A DNA stretch of 64,000 nucleotides, taken from G965276765 sp965276765 (GTDB taxonomy: Bacteria > Actinomycetota > Acidimicrobiia > Acidimicrobiales > Palsa-688). Each line of letters starts with the position of its first letter. The first letter of the stretch is position 1. Positions 1 through 8,453 of the stretch are shown piece by piece. The notes beneath the pieces are model-generated. The model did no database searches, was not told where the DNA came from, and saw only the letters and a list, made by a program, of their open reading frames with translations. The stretch covers positions 1,240,001 to 1,304,000 of the forward strand of contig OZ255627.1 of assembly GCA_965276765.1 (NCBI GenBank). The letters are read 5' to 3'. Position numbers and translations under genes: made by a program.

Positions 1-2
1 TC

Positions 3-272
3 TGTCCCGGCGCCATCGACACCGGCATGACGAACTGGCAAGGAGCGTATGACATGTTCGCAGGACACGAGGGGGGCACCCGGGACGATCTCCTGGCCGG
101 CGGCGGCTCATTCCACGCCCTCAAAGGCGTCGGCATGCTCGACCCGCAGGTGCTCGCCGACGCCGCCCTGTGGCTGGTATCAGACGGTGCCGCCGCCGTC
201 ACCGGCGTCGCCCTCCCTGTCGACGCCGGCCACATGTTGCTCACCGGCGTCAACCCCGCACCGGTTCCCTGA
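3..272 (+). CDS. SDR family oxidoreductase, mycofactocin-coupled type (5' end outside window)
   Basis: Only the last ~90 residues are present. They match the C-terminal third of short-chain dehydrogenases: CPGAIDTGM is the PG motif loop after the active site, and WLVSDGAAAVTGVALPVDAG is the usual end of the Rossmann domain. The insertion between these motifs (about 50 residues containing a Tyr-Asp-Met-Phe stretch) is typical of the mycofactocin-coupled SDR group, which keeps a non-exchangeable NAD(H). The catalytic Tyr-Lys pair lies upstream of the window. A VOC gene starts 7 bases after the stop, so it probably belongs to the same transcript. The family call is firm; the mycofactocin subgroup is inferred from the tail alone. 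Confidence 0.75.
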   Translation, partial: CPGAIDTGMTNWQGAYDMFAGHEGGTRDDLLAGGGSFHALKGVGMLDPQVLADAALWLVSDGAAAVTGVALPVDAGHMLLTGVNPAPVP

Positions 273-279
273 GCGTCCG

Positions 280-713
280 ATGGAGGCGAGATCCGGGTTC
301 CCCGAGCTCCGCCAGGTCGTCATCGACTGCGTCGACGCGCGTGGGCTGGCGGAGTTCTACCGGGAGCTGCTCGGGCTCGAGTACCGGCCGGGGACGAGCC
401 CCCCGCGGCCGGCGAGCCGGACCCGAGGGGGCAGGACTGGCTCGTCCTGCGGAACACGGGGGGAAGGGCCGGCGTGGCCTTCCAACGGGTGGCCGAGCTA
501 CCGGAGGCGACCTGGCCGCACGGCCCTGTCGCCCAACAGCTCCACCTCGACCTGACGGTGGCCACGGCATCGCAGCTCGACACGCATCACGAGCGGGCCA
601 TCGCCCTCGGCGCCCGGCTGCTCTCCGATCGCTCCGATGACCCCGAGGAACCCCTGCGCGTCTACGCCGACCCCGCCGGCCACCCCTTCTGCATCTTCAA
701 GCTTGATCCGTGA
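280..713 (+). pseudogene. VOC (glyoxalase-like) protein, frameshifted near 390
   Basis: The frame opening at ATG 280 gives a VOC N-terminus (VVIDCVDARGLAEFYRELLGLEYRPG), with the beta-alpha-beta start of Glyoxalase-like_6 proteins. After about base 390 that frame becomes nonsense. The frame one base back continues with GDEPPAAGEPDPRGQDW and ends in VYADPAGHPFCIFKLDP, the classic C-terminal DPAGHPFC motif. Restoring one G in the GGGG run near 390 would give a normal ~144-residue protein. Function: a small metal-site fold protein of unknown substrate. Its stop overlaps the GTG of the TetR gene, which suggests translational coupling. It is either a genuine frameshift or a homopolymer error. Confidence 0.75.
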
Positions 714-1315
714 CCGGGCCGAGGAGGAGCTGTGCCGCCGCCCCGGTCGTTGCTGCCGTCGAACCCGACGAGCGGCGCCGCGACGCACGCCTGAATCGCA
801 GCCGCCTCCTCGTGGCCGCGACGAGCGCAGTCCACCGGGACGGCCCGCGGGTGCCGATGGCCACCATTGCAGCCGAGGCCGGCCTCGGCATAGGAACGCT
901 CTACCGACACTTCCCGACCCGCGAGGCCCTGCTCGACGCCCTGACCCGCCGCTCGTTTGATCAGGTGCTGCGCAACGCCTTGCGAGCCGAGTCACTCGAA
1001 GGGACCGGCTTGGTGTGTGTCAGCGCCTTCCTCGACGCCGGGATCAGCCAGCGCCACGAGCTGGTCCTCCCTCTGCATGGCGGCCCTGACGTGACGACGT
1101 CCCACACCGCCGACCTCCGGTCGGAGGTGCATCGCGCCGTGCGGCGCATGCTCGACCGCGGCGTGGCAGACGGCTCGATCCGTGCTGACATCTCCCCCCG
1201 TGACGTGGTGATCTTCGGCGCCATGCTCGCCCAGCCGTTGCCCGCCCTGCCGAACTGGGATGACACCTGCCGTCGACTCCTTTCGATCTACCTCAACGGC
1301 CTCGCTTCTCCGTAG
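710..1315 (+). CDS. TetR family transcriptional regulator
   Basis: This 201-residue protein has an N-terminal TetR DNA-binding domain. MATIAAEAGLGIGTLYRHFP (about residues 47-66) is the helix-turn-helix with the signature GTLYRHF, followed by TREALLDAL. The remainder is the variable helical ligand-binding domain. The start is GTG at 710, overlapping the preceding VOC stop by four bases (GTGA). The ~45-residue N-terminal extension before the HTH is longer than usual, so a downstream start is possible. Its location after an SDR and a VOC gene suggests it regulates that small oxidoreductase operon; the ligand is unknown. Confidence 0.85.
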   Translation: MTGPRRSCAAAPVVAAVEPDERRRDARLNRSRLLVAATSAVHRDGPRVPMATIAAEAGLGIGTLYRHFPTREALLDALTRRSFDQVLRNALRAESLEGTGLVCVSAFLDAGISQRHELVLPLHGGPDVTTSHTADLRSEVHRAVRRMLDRGVADGSIRADISPRDVVIFGAMLAQPLPALPNWDDTCRRLLSIYLNGLASP

Positions 1316-1370
1316 GCGGGCCAACGACTCGACCCTTTCTTTGGGCGGGGACGCCACCGACGCCTTCACC

Positions 1371-2324
1371 TCAGTTGATTACGCGCTGGGCGTGGCCGGC
1401 ATGGAACGACACGATGTCCCCGACGGCATCGCCGTAGAACGTCTCGTACGCTTCGGTTGTCACGTAGCCGATGTGTGGAAGCAGCAGGGTGTTGGGCATG
1501 CTCCGCAGTGGGTCGCCGGCGGGTAACGGCTCGATGTCATACACATCCAGGGCGGCACCCCCAATCCGCCGGTGGCGTAAGGCGTCCACGAGTGCGGCGG
1601 CGTCGACGATGGGTCCGCGCGACGTGTTGACGAGGTAGGCGTGGGTCCCCATGCGCTCGAGCTCGGGGGCGCCGATCAGCCCTCGAGTGGCTTCGGCCAG
1701 GGGCATGTGGATGGTGATGAAGTCGGCTCCGGCAAAGAGCTCCGCCTTGTCGACGGCGCGCGCCCCGACCGACGAGGCCCGCTCGTGGGTCAGATGGGGA
1801 CTCCATGCCGTGACCGTCATCCCGAAGGCCTGCGCCAGGGTGGCGACGGGTTGGCCGAGTCGACCGAGGCCAACGACACCCAGAACCCGGCCGGCGAGTC
1901 CTGGCCCGATGGTGTGCTGCCAGCCACCGTCGCGCATGCTCGCATCCTCGGCGACGAAATGGCGTGACAGGGCGATCATCATGCCGAGGGTCAGCTCCGG
2001 GACGGCGTTGCCCTTGCCGCCGGTACCGCACACGGTGATGCCGGCCTGGCGCGCCGCTCGGAGATCGAAGGAGGCATTGACCATACCGGTGGTGACGAGA
2101 AGCCTCAGTGCCGGTAGTCGAGCGAGGGTCGTCGCCGGGAACGGGGTCCTTTCCCGCATGGCTACGACCACTTCGCTGTCGGCCAACCGCTCCACGAGCT
2201 CGTCAACGTCGGCGATGTGCTCGGTGAGAACCTCGACGTCGTAAAGCGCCGACACCCCTGACCAGTCGGTGCTTGACAACGCAACATTCTGATAGTCGTC
2301 CAGAATCGTGACTTTTGGCGCCAT
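1371..2324 (-). CDS. D-isomer-specific 2-hydroxyacid dehydrogenase
   Basis: A protein of about 317 residues that should reduce 2-keto acids or oxidise D-2-hydroxyacids with NAD(P)H in the cytoplasm. The catalytic domain opens with KVTILDDYQN, typical of the subgroup seen in soil bacteria. The nucleotide-binding motif is GVVGLGRLGQPVA. The catalytic Arg sits in NTSRGPIVD, the Glu in DVYDIEPLP and the His in LPHIGYVT, so the Arg-Glu-His set is intact. I chose ATG 2324 because homologues begin near this point; an in-frame ATG at 2351 with an AAGGAG 18 bases upstream would add nine residues. It is convergent with the TetR gene. Confidence 0.85.
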   Translation of the reverse strand: MAPKVTILDDYQNVALSSTDWSGVSALYDVEVLTEHIADVDELVERLADSEVVVAMRERTPFPATTLARLPALRLLVTTGMVNASFDLRAARQAGITVCGTGGKGNAVPELTLGMMIALSRHFVAEDASMRDGGWQHTIGPGLAGRVLGVVGLGRLGQPVATLAQAFGMTVTAWSPHLTHERASSVGARAVDKAELFAGADFITIHMPLAEATRGLIGAPELERMGTHAYLVNTSRGPIVDAAALVDALRHRRIGGAALDVYDIEPLPAGDPLRSMPNTLLLPHIGYVTTEAYETFYGDAVGDIVSFHAGHAQRVIN

Positions 2325-2375
2325 CGGCAGGTATGGGCACGCCGCTCGCATGGTGAGCTCGTCCCCGGTCTCCTT

Positions 2376-3283
2376 TCAATCCAGGTTCTCGGTGTACTTC
2401 GATGTGACCGCTATCGGGGGCCCGATGCGGGTCGTGACGATCGCGGCCAGGGCGAGGATGCCTGCGAAGAGAACGTAGGTGAAGCGGAGGGCCAGGGCGT
2501 GTGAGAGCCCGGTGGCGGTGATGCTCGACGCCAGGCCCGATCCGATGCTACGGCCGATGAGGGCACCGAAGGACTCGGCGATGATGGCCGATGCGGCGAG
2601 CTCGGCGGGAGGGAGCGTGGTCGCGGTGGTGGCGGCGAGGCAAAGGGTGGGGTAGGCGAGGCCGACACCACCACTGGCGATGACCCAGGCGGCGAGGCCG
2701 GCCGTCGGGCCGGTCGCGCCGAGAACGAGCGTCCCTGCCGCCGTGAGCGCCAATCCGGCGCAGGCGAGTCGGGCCGCCTTGGATTGGTCTCGTCCGAGGA
2801 GACGGGGAGCCAGAAGACTGGTGATCCCCCAGCCGACACCGCCTCCGGTCAGGGCGGCACCTGCTTCGTAGAGCCCGGCATGGTCGGCGCCGGTGACGAA
2901 GATCGTGAGAAGACCGTCAGCGCCGAAGTAGCCGGCGCCAAAGAACAGCAGTGCCAACAGGGCGGCGGGCGCGCCCCGGCGCGCGCGGGCTGTGCCGTGC
3001 GGGAGAAGCGGGCGCGCCGCGGCGAGCGCCATCCCGGCACCCACGACGGCAGTGGGCCAGGGAGCGCCGGAGGTGCCGGCGTCCCGATCGTCGTGCCCGA
3101 CACCAGCAGCGCCAGCCGATCGGCGGCCTGCAGGTCGCCGGCTATCAGGGGCAGCAGCGCCGAGGTCACGTAGACCTGCATGGCGCTGACAAACTCCAAC
3201 AACAAGACCCCCACCGCCAGGCGCCCCTGAGGAGAGCCGACGGAGCGTGCCATCCTCGGCAGGCCCCCGGCGCTCTGGGTCAT
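2376..3283 (-). pseudogene. MFS transporter, internally deleted and frameshifted
   Basis: From ATG 3283 the frame reads a normal MFS first transmembrane segment (LAVGVLLLEFVSAMQVYVTS) through SGTTIG. It then loses sense near 3090. The C-terminal half is in another frame: a cytoplasmic loop like RPLLPHGTARARRGAP, then FFGAGYFGADGLLTIFVTG and five or more further helices, ending at 2376. Only ~300 residues can be assembled against ~400-430 in the family, so helices 2-6 appear to be missing as well as the frame being shifted. The start overlaps the VOC stop by one base (TGATG), so it was the last gene of the RHH-VOC-MFS operon. Probably non-functional as read. Confidence 0.7.
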
Positions 3284-3630
3284 CAGGTATAGAGCTCTCG
3301 CTCGTGCTCGTTGACCTGGACCACGACACCGTCGGGATCGGGAACCTGTAGGGACCGGCCGAAGCTCTCGTCGACGATGTCACCCGGAGCAAAACCTGCG
3401 GACCGCAAACGGGCTGCGACCGCCTCGAGCGGTTCGTCGGCCTCGAAAGCCAGCTCGCAGCTCCCGTCGTTGGTCCCATCGGCGACGTGGAGCGCAAGGG
3501 TCCCGGCCCGTGCCGACAGCTCGGCCCAGCCACCGGGACGCGAGACGGACCCGACCTCGAGGCCCAGCGCTCGGTAGAACTCGGCCGACACCCTCACATC
3601 CCGGGCGTAGCGGATCGGCATCACCTTCAT
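3283..3630 (-). CDS. VOC family protein (glyoxalase/bleomycin-resistance fold)
   Basis: 115 residues form one VOC module pair: MPIRYARDVRVSAEFYRALG is the opening strand-helix and VPDPDGVVVQVNE the closing strand with the common DPDG turn. Such proteins either bind a toxic compound or catalyse a metal-dependent isomerisation or dioxygenation; the substrate is unknown. The start ATG overlaps the stop of the upstream ribbon-helix-helix gene (ATGA) and its stop overlaps the MFS start (TGATG). The three genes therefore form one translationally coupled operon driven by the promoter at 3804-3832, which suggests a compound-sensing, sequestration and export unit. Confidence 0.85.
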   Translation of the reverse strand: MKVMPIRYARDVRVSAEFYRALGLEVGSVSRPGGWAELSARAGTLALHVADGTNDGSCELAFEADEPLEAVAARLRSAGFAPGDIVDESFGRSLQVPDPDGVVVQVNEHERELYT

Positions 3631-3797
3631 TCGTCCTCCTCTTCCGCTTGCAGGTGGCGCTCGAGCGCGTCGGCCACGAACGCCGACAACGACTGATCGG
3701 AGTCGACCGCGGCGTGCTTCACCCGCCGCACCAAACCCGCCGGCAGGTAGATGTTGAACTGCTGCTTGGCGTCCTCGCCGCCACCGCCTTCGGGCAC
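3627..3797 (-). CDS. Small ribbon-helix-helix (CopG/HicB-like) DNA-binding protein
   Basis: A 56-residue protein starting at GTG 3797 behind AAGAAGGGG. It reads QQFNIYLPAGLVRRVKHAA, then SDQSLSAFVADALERHL, then an acidic tail. The short beta strand (FNIYLP), the two helices and the SLSAFVADALE turn are the layout of ribbon-helix-helix dimers such as CopG, ParD or the HicB DNA-binding part. No toxin gene lies beside it; the partners are a VOC protein and an MFS transporter, so a stand-alone repressor is more likely than an antitoxin. A perfect 16-bp palindrome sits in its own promoter, which strongly suggests autoregulation. Confidence 0.8.
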   Translation of the reverse strand: MPEGGGGEDAKQQFNIYLPAGLVRRVKHAAVDSDQSLSAFVADALERHLQAEEEDE

Positions 3798-3803
3798 AGC
3801 CCC

Positions 3804-3832
3804 TTCTTAGTAGCTTGCTAGCAAGCTGTCAA
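3804..3832 (-). promoter_or_regulatory. Promoter with 16-bp operator palindrome for the RHH-VOC-MFS operon
   Basis: Read on the minus strand there is a consensus -35 TTGACA (3832-3827), then a 17-base spacer, then TAAGAA (3809-3804) as a weak -10. The spacer is filled by AGCTTGCTAGCAAGCT (3812-3827), a perfect palindrome. A repressor bound there would block RNA polymerase. Ribbon-helix-helix dimers bind short palindromes of this type, and the first gene of the operon encodes one. Confidence 0.65.
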
Positions 3833-3988
3833 ACCTGCGCCCGCCAGGCCGACGACACCCCGCCGGCGCATCCTGTATCAGCTCCGGGTCCGTCCCGAGC
3901 AATGCCAGGACATGGCCGACTGTGCCGGCATCCATGTCGCCAACCTGGGCGGCACGCATCCCCGCCGTTGTCGCACGAGGCAAAGTGC

Positions 3989-4567
3989 CTAATGCAACTC
4001 CGCAGCGAAGACAGACCTCCAAGGTTCCGTAGCGATAAATACCGTACGCATAGCAGCAAGGGAGGCTTCGTGAAAGCGCTCTTCTGTTGCCGCCGTGGCG
4101 TCCCTGGCTACGGTTACTCCAAAGTCGCGCTGCTGGGCCGCTCGGGCCGTGCTCTCCACGCACATGTTCGTCACGATGCCGGCGATTACAACGTGTGTCG
4201 TCTCGAGGCTGCGTAGCACGAGCTCTAGGTCCGTGTACAGGAAGGCGTCGAACCTCGCCTTGTCAACTATGGAATCGTGAGGCTCAGCGCAGAGCTCATC
4301 CACGATGGCGGCGTCCCAACTTCCCCTCAAGAAGGCGTCTGGTCTCAACTGGTGACGGATGCTCGGCGGGGCGTCGAGATGTCCAGGCCGGTAGGTGTGC
4401 CTGGTATACACGATGGGAACCGACTCGCTTCGCGCCACCCGGATGAGCTCTGCGCATTGATCGATCACCCCGTCCAGGCCCATGATGGCCATCCCGGAGC
4501 TGCGGGCTGACCCTTCGTCCCGACAGAAGCCGTTCTGCATATCTATTACGACCAGGGTAAGGCTCAC
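3989..4567 (-). CDS. Isochorismatase-family cysteine hydrolase
   Basis: 192 residues with the Asp-Lys-Cys triad of the isochorismatase-like fold: Asp9 in VVIDMQNGF, Lys103 in VDKARFDAF and Cys136 in GIVTNMCVES, with the cis-peptide GIVTN before the Cys. The length is normal. Relatives hydrolyse amides such as nicotinamide, carbamoylsarcosine or ureido acids; the residues seen do not fix the substrate. The start is GTG 4567 with AAAGGAG four bases upstream. No partner gene is adjacent: the upstream 500 bases hold only decayed sequence, and the RHH operon is 160 bases downstream. Confidence 0.85.
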   Translation of the reverse strand: MSLTLVVIDMQNGFCRDEGSARSSGMAIMGLDGVIDQCAELIRVARSESVPIVYTRHTYRPGHLDAPPSIRHQLRPDAFLRGSWDAAIVDELCAEPHDSIVDKARFDAFLYTDLELVLRSLETTHVVIAGIVTNMCVESTARAAQQRDFGVTVARDATAATEERFHEASLAAMRTVFIATEPWRSVFAAELH

Positions 4568-4599
4568 AGTGCTCCTTTCCGTGCACGAAAGGTTCGACG

Positions 4600-5060
4600 A
4601 GATCCCCTCGCATATTGCTCAAGTTGATCATCAGCGTCCCGGGCCCCGGCGCTCACCGACGGTAGACGAGGTCCTGCTCGTCGAGAACGAGGAGCTGCAC
4701 CCACTCCGACAGGTTGTCCTCTCCGGCGGTGCGCTGCAGGGTCCGTTCCGGATCACGGAAAGACGGGGCCCTGTCCTTCGGGGTCCGAGCCGATGTTTGC
4801 CATGGCCGGGATCGACCCGGCATCCGATGGCTTGGCGCGCGCTGCCGGCATGGGCATTGCGGTCACGGCCAACGGGTGGCCGTGCTGATCGGGCTCCCGG
4901 GATTCGACGAGATCGGCCTCGAGGCGCGATCCATCCTGGTCGAGGCCGGACGCCGGCAGCTCGTCGGCGGGCAGGAGGACCTGATCGCTGACAGTGCCTT
5001 TGGACCTGGCCGCCAAGCGCGGCTCGGCGCAGTCGGTGGCCTGACTCCGCCGGCAGCACG
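4600..5060. other. Gene-free stretch with decayed coding remnants
   Basis: No intact gene is visible between the isochorismatase-like gene and the VOC gene. On the + strand, short stretches read like protein but in changing frames: DEVLLVENEELHPLRQVV near 4660-4720, a stretch starting MAGIDPASDGLARAAGMG near 4800, and VAVLIGLPGFDEIGLEARS near 4877-4930. This looks like a frameshifted or deleted gene that I cannot assign to a family. Confidence 0.35.
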
Positions 5061-5068
5061 GCGCGCTC

Positions 5069-5653
5069 CTACTCCGACTCTGCCTGCTCCTGCAGGTCGC
5101 AGTAGGAGCGGATCGGGTCCGTGCCGCCCCACTCGGCGCACTGCCGGTGCATGAGCGACCAGAGCAGAGTGTTGGCAGTGCCCGCTTCGATGACCTCGAC
5201 GTACGATCCGATGATCGCCCGGCCGTCCAGGTAGGTCATTCGCCGCCCGTCGCTCAGGTTGGCACTGAGGCTCTCCTCGAGGCCCGACCGCAGGAGCCGC
5301 TCGCAGGTGCCGTCGTAGTCGGGTGCGTCGACGAGGACGTGATGGAAGGCGCCGGCGGTCGGCACCGAGTCGAGCGTTTCGAGTAGCTCGGTGTAGGGCG
5401 AGGGAGCATCGTTGGTCGGGGCGATGATCTCGACCTGAACGTCTCCGTGGTAGCTGAGAGCGACCTTGCAGGTGCCGTCCGTCGGCCGGCCGCGGAACAC
5501 CTGGTTGGCCAGGCGGAATTCGGCGAGATAGAACGGCCCGACGCCCATCACGTCATGCCAGGTCCATAGAGCGTCGTCGAACCGGTCGGGCCAGGTCACG
5601 TACGCCAGCTGCCGGAAGCTCTCGTGAGGGTTCGCTTCGAGGGCGAGGGCCAC
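5069..5653 (-). CDS. VOC family protein (Glyoxalase_4 type)
   Basis: 194 residues beginning RQLAYVTWPDRFDDALWTW, with the pattern of the larger VOC proteins related to methylmalonyl-CoA epimerase and Glyoxalase_4. FHHVLVDAPDYDGTCERL opens the second module (its first His is a likely metal ligand), and SYVEVIE provides the closing Glu. The start is GTG 5653, eight bases after the aldehyde dehydrogenase stop, so it is the last gene of the LLM-ALDH-VOC operon. A role in ring-opening or isomerisation of the same substrate is inferred from position only. Confidence 0.75.
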   Translation of the reverse strand: MALALEANPHESFRQLAYVTWPDRFDDALWTWHDVMGVGPFYLAEFRLANQVFRGRPTDGTCKVALSYHGDVQVEIIAPTNDAPSPYTELLETLDSVPTAGAFHHVLVDAPDYDGTCERLLRSGLEESLSANLSDGRRMTYLDGRAIIGSYVEVIEAGTANTLLWSLMHRQCAEWGGTDPIRSYCDLQEQAESE

Positions 5654-5661
5654 GGCCCGGT

Positions 5662-7188
5662 TCAGGCCCAGCCGACCTGGATGTGCTTGATCTCGAAGAA
5701 CTCCCGGAACCCCTCGTCACCCGCCTCGCGACCGGTGCCGCTGCGCCGGAAGCCACCCCAGGGGGCGGCCGTCGTCGTACGGCCGCCGCCGTTGACCACA
5801 ACGGTCCCGGAGCGGATCCGCCTGGCGACGCGCAGGGCCTCGCTTGTCGGCCCGAACACGCCGGCGTTGAGCCCGTAGGTGCTGTCGTTGGCGATGGCGA
5901 CGGCCTCGTCGACCTCGCCGTAGGTCAGCACGGCGCCGACGGGTCCGAACAGCTCCTCCTGGCACAACTCACTGCGGTTGGAGACGCCTGTCAGCAGGAG
6001 GGGAGGCATGAAGAAGCCGCCCTGGGGAGCGCCGCTCGATACCTCGCCACGGGCGAGCACTTCGGCCCCTCCCTCCAATGCCCGCTCGACGTAGCCCTCG
6101 ACGAAGCCGCGGTGGCGGCCGTCGATCAAAGGCCCCAAGTCGGAGGCCCGGTCTCGCGGGTCACCGACGACGATGCTCGACATGTGCTTCACGGCCGACT
6201 CCCCGAAGCGCTCCAGGTCGTCCTCCTGAACGAGCAGACGCGACGTCGCCCCGCACGCCTGGCCCGTGTTGCTCATGAGTCGGTTGATGGCGACCGGTGT
6301 CACCGCTTCGATGTCGGCTCCCGGGAGGAGGATGCATGCGGACTTGCCGCCGAGCTCGAGGACGACCTTCTTGACCGAAGGGCCGCCTTGCGCCATGACT
6401 GCGCCCCCGACGGCGGCGGACCCGGTGAACGAGACCATGTCGACCTCGTCGGCCGTTGACAGCTGCCGGCCGCCGGACTCCTCGCCGAACACGAGGTTGA
6501 CCACGCCGGGCGGGAGCTCGAGCCGGTCAAGGAAGCTCCAGAAGGCCCGGACCGAGAGGGCACCACGACTCGAGGGTTGGACGACGACGGAGCACCCGGC
6601 CGCGAGCGCTGCGCCCAGCTTCCAGACGAGGTTGGTGTAGGGATAGTTGAACGTCGGCAGGGCCGCGACCACCCCGATCGGCTCCCGCACGAGGACGCTG
6701 CTGCTCACCGCGCCGCTGGGCGCCACGTCGGGTGACAACGCCTTCTCGTACCACCCGTCCGGCCCCCGAAGCGCCGCTTCAGCGAACCATCGGAGGTGGC
6801 CGAGCATGCCCCCGATCTGCCGGGACTCGGCCAGGGCCACGGGCGCCCCCACGTCGGCGACCAGCACCTCCTGCAGGAAGCTCCGTTCGGCGTCCAGCCG
6901 GTCGACCAGCTCGTAGAGCTTCCGCGACCGCTCGGCCGGGCTCGTCGATGGCCACACGCCGCTGTCCTGGCTGCGACGGGCGGCAGCGATCGCCCGTGAC
7001 ACCTGATCCTCCGAGGCGAGGCGGAGCTCCGACAGGGTGGTGCCCGTCGTCGGGTTGACCTTCTCCCAGGTCTCGGCCTCGCCGGGCTCCCAGGCGCCGT
7101 CGATGTACATGGTCGGGGCGTCGAGGATCGCCTGGGCTCGGGGGTCGGTGATGAACCCTTCCGTCGTCGTGATCGGCGTGGGGCCCAC
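5662..7188 (-). CDS. Aldehyde dehydrogenase family protein
   Basis: 508 residues, normal length, oxidising an aldehyde to an acid with NAD(P). The catalytic Cys312 is in NTGQACGATS, the general base Glu278 in LELGGKSA and the oxyanion Asn181 in TFNYPYTN. FTGSAAVGGAV is the cofactor-loop Gly motif. One oddity: the cofactor-binding Lys of the usual KPSE motif is replaced, since the protein reads VVVQPSSRGA with Gln204. The start is GTG 7188, a few bases after the LLM stop. It sits between a luciferase-like monooxygenase and a VOC protein, consistent with oxidising the aldehyde product of that monooxygenase. Confidence 0.9.
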   Translation of the reverse strand: MGPTPITTTEGFITDPRAQAILDAPTMYIDGAWEPGEAETWEKVNPTTGTTLSELRLASEDQVSRAIAAARRSQDSGVWPSTSPAERSRKLYELVDRLDAERSFLQEVLVADVGAPVALAESRQIGGMLGHLRWFAEAALRGPDGWYEKALSPDVAPSGAVSSSVLVREPIGVVAALPTFNYPYTNLVWKLGAALAAGCSVVVQPSSRGALSVRAFWSFLDRLELPPGVVNLVFGEESGGRQLSTADEVDMVSFTGSAAVGGAVMAQGGPSVKKVVLELGGKSACILLPGADIEAVTPVAINRLMSNTGQACGATSRLLVQEDDLERFGESAVKHMSSIVVGDPRDRASDLGPLIDGRHRGFVEGYVERALEGGAEVLARGEVSSGAPQGGFFMPPLLLTGVSNRSELCQEELFGPVGAVLTYGEVDEAVAIANDSTYGLNAGVFGPTSEALRVARRIRSGTVVVNGGGRTTTAAPWGGFRRSGTGREAGDEGFREFFEIKHIQVGWA

Positions 7189-7191
7189 GGC

Positions 7192-8349
7192 TCAGGACGC
7201 CGGAGAGCCGTGCTCCTGCGCGAAGCGGGCCGCCCCGGCGTTGAGCTGATCGGTCATCTCGTGGGAGTTGCGTGCCACCCAGGCCTTGGAGGAGTTGAGG
7301 CGCTCGCGGCTGCCCTGGAACTCGGGCATGACCCGCTCGGCAAACAGCTCGTAGCTCTTCATCGTGTCGGCGTGGTCGGCCCAGTCGGTAGCCCAGTGGA
7401 GGAAGGCGCCGACCCTCCCGTCGGACGCTTCCACCATCTCGTGCAACTTGGCGATGGCGTCATCGGCCGTGCCAACAACGGCGTTTCCCGTCTCCATCGC
7501 CCACGCCAGCCGCTTCTCGAACGTCCGGCCGGCCGCCTGGTAGCGCTCCTGACCCACGACATCCTGGAAGTAGTCGAAGTAGTGGTCGAGGCCGTAGCGG
7601 ACCTCTTCGATCGCCTTGTCCTTCGTCTCGGCGATGTGCATGATGCTCACGATCCGCCAGTCGGCGGGGCGAACGGTGGAGCCATACTTCTCCGCCTGCT
7701 CCTCGACGACGGCCCAGTGCTTGGGGAGTACCGCCAGGCTCTCGGGCGTCAACCCGGAGAGCTGCAGCAGCCCGACGCCGAAGCGCCCGGCGAGCAGCGG
7801 ACCGGATGGGGTGAAGATCGACGTCACGGCAATGTCGAAATTGCTGTAGGGGTCGAGCTGTACCCGGGCGTCCACGAGGCGGTAGCGCTCGGTCTCGACG
7901 CTGATCAGGTCATCGGACCGCAACAGCCGCATGAGCAGCGGGAAGTCGTGCTGGAGGTACTCCCGGAGGGACCCGACATTGAGGCCGATCATGTCGGCGT
8001 CGGTGGCCAACGCACCTGGGCCTATGCCAAGCATGAAGCGCCCGTGGGTCACGTGGTCGAGCAGAATCGCCCGCTCGGCCACCCACAGCGGGTTGTGATA
8101 CGGGAGCGACACAACCCCTGCACCCAGCTTGATGCGCTGGGTCTGGCCCGCTACCCAGGAGCAGAAGATCTCCGGCGAGCCGATCAGCTCGACCCCGCCG
8201 GAATGATGCTCGCCGAACCACATCTCGTCGAAGCCGAGCCGGTCGAGATGCTGGGCGATCTCCAGGTCGCGGTGGAGGCCGAGCGTAGGATTTATCCCCG
8301 GCCGGGCGTGGAAAGGCGCCATGAACGCCCCGAATCGAAGCTTCGCCAT
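7192..8349 (-). CDS. LLM-class flavin-dependent monooxygenase (luciferase-like)
   Basis: 385 residues with a TIM-barrel luciferase fold: MAKLRFGAFMAPFH start, GFDEMWFGEHH (second strand-helix), RIKLGAGVVSLPYHNP and HGRFMLGIGPGA, which forms the flavin phosphate site. The region from SNFDIAVTS to LLQLSGLTPE resembles the limonene monooxygenase/alkanal monooxygenase branch. It needs reduced flavin from a separate reductase, none of which is adjacent. The start at ATG 8349 is preceded by GGGGAGAG; the frame stays open further upstream but without family similarity. It is the first gene of the LLM-ALDH-VOC operon. Confidence 0.85.
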   Translation of the reverse strand: MAKLRFGAFMAPFHARPGINPTLGLHRDLEIAQHLDRLGFDEMWFGEHHSGGVELIGSPEIFCSWVAGQTQRIKLGAGVVSLPYHNPLWVAERAILLDHVTHGRFMLGIGPGALATDADMIGLNVGSLREYLQHDFPLLMRLLRSDDLISVETERYRLVDARVQLDPYSNFDIAVTSIFTPSGPLLAGRFGVGLLQLSGLTPESLAVLPKHWAVVEEQAEKYGSTVRPADWRIVSIMHIAETKDKAIEEVRYGLDHYFDYFQDVVGQERYQAAGRTFEKRLAWAMETGNAVVGTADDAIAKLHEMVEASDGRVGAFLHWATDWADHADTMKSYELFAERVMPEFQGSRERLNSSKAWVARNSHEMTDQLNAGAARFAQEHGSPAS

Positions 8350-8453
8350 ACGGGCACTCTCCCCTGACAACTCGAGGGGCCGGCCTGTCCGGCTAGCCCA
8401 GTATGAAGGCGAGCGTACCGGGCGCCTTCGAAAGGGCCAGATGGCGTTCCACC

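Noticed and set aside
3627..3797. Ribbon-helix-helix gene as the antitoxin of a toxin-antitoxin pair
   Set aside because: No toxin-like gene is adjacent; the coupled genes are a VOC protein and an MFS transporter.
7210..8367. Long + strand frame opposite the LLM monooxygenase
   Set aside because: Antisense shadow; the minus strand has the complete luciferase-like fold.
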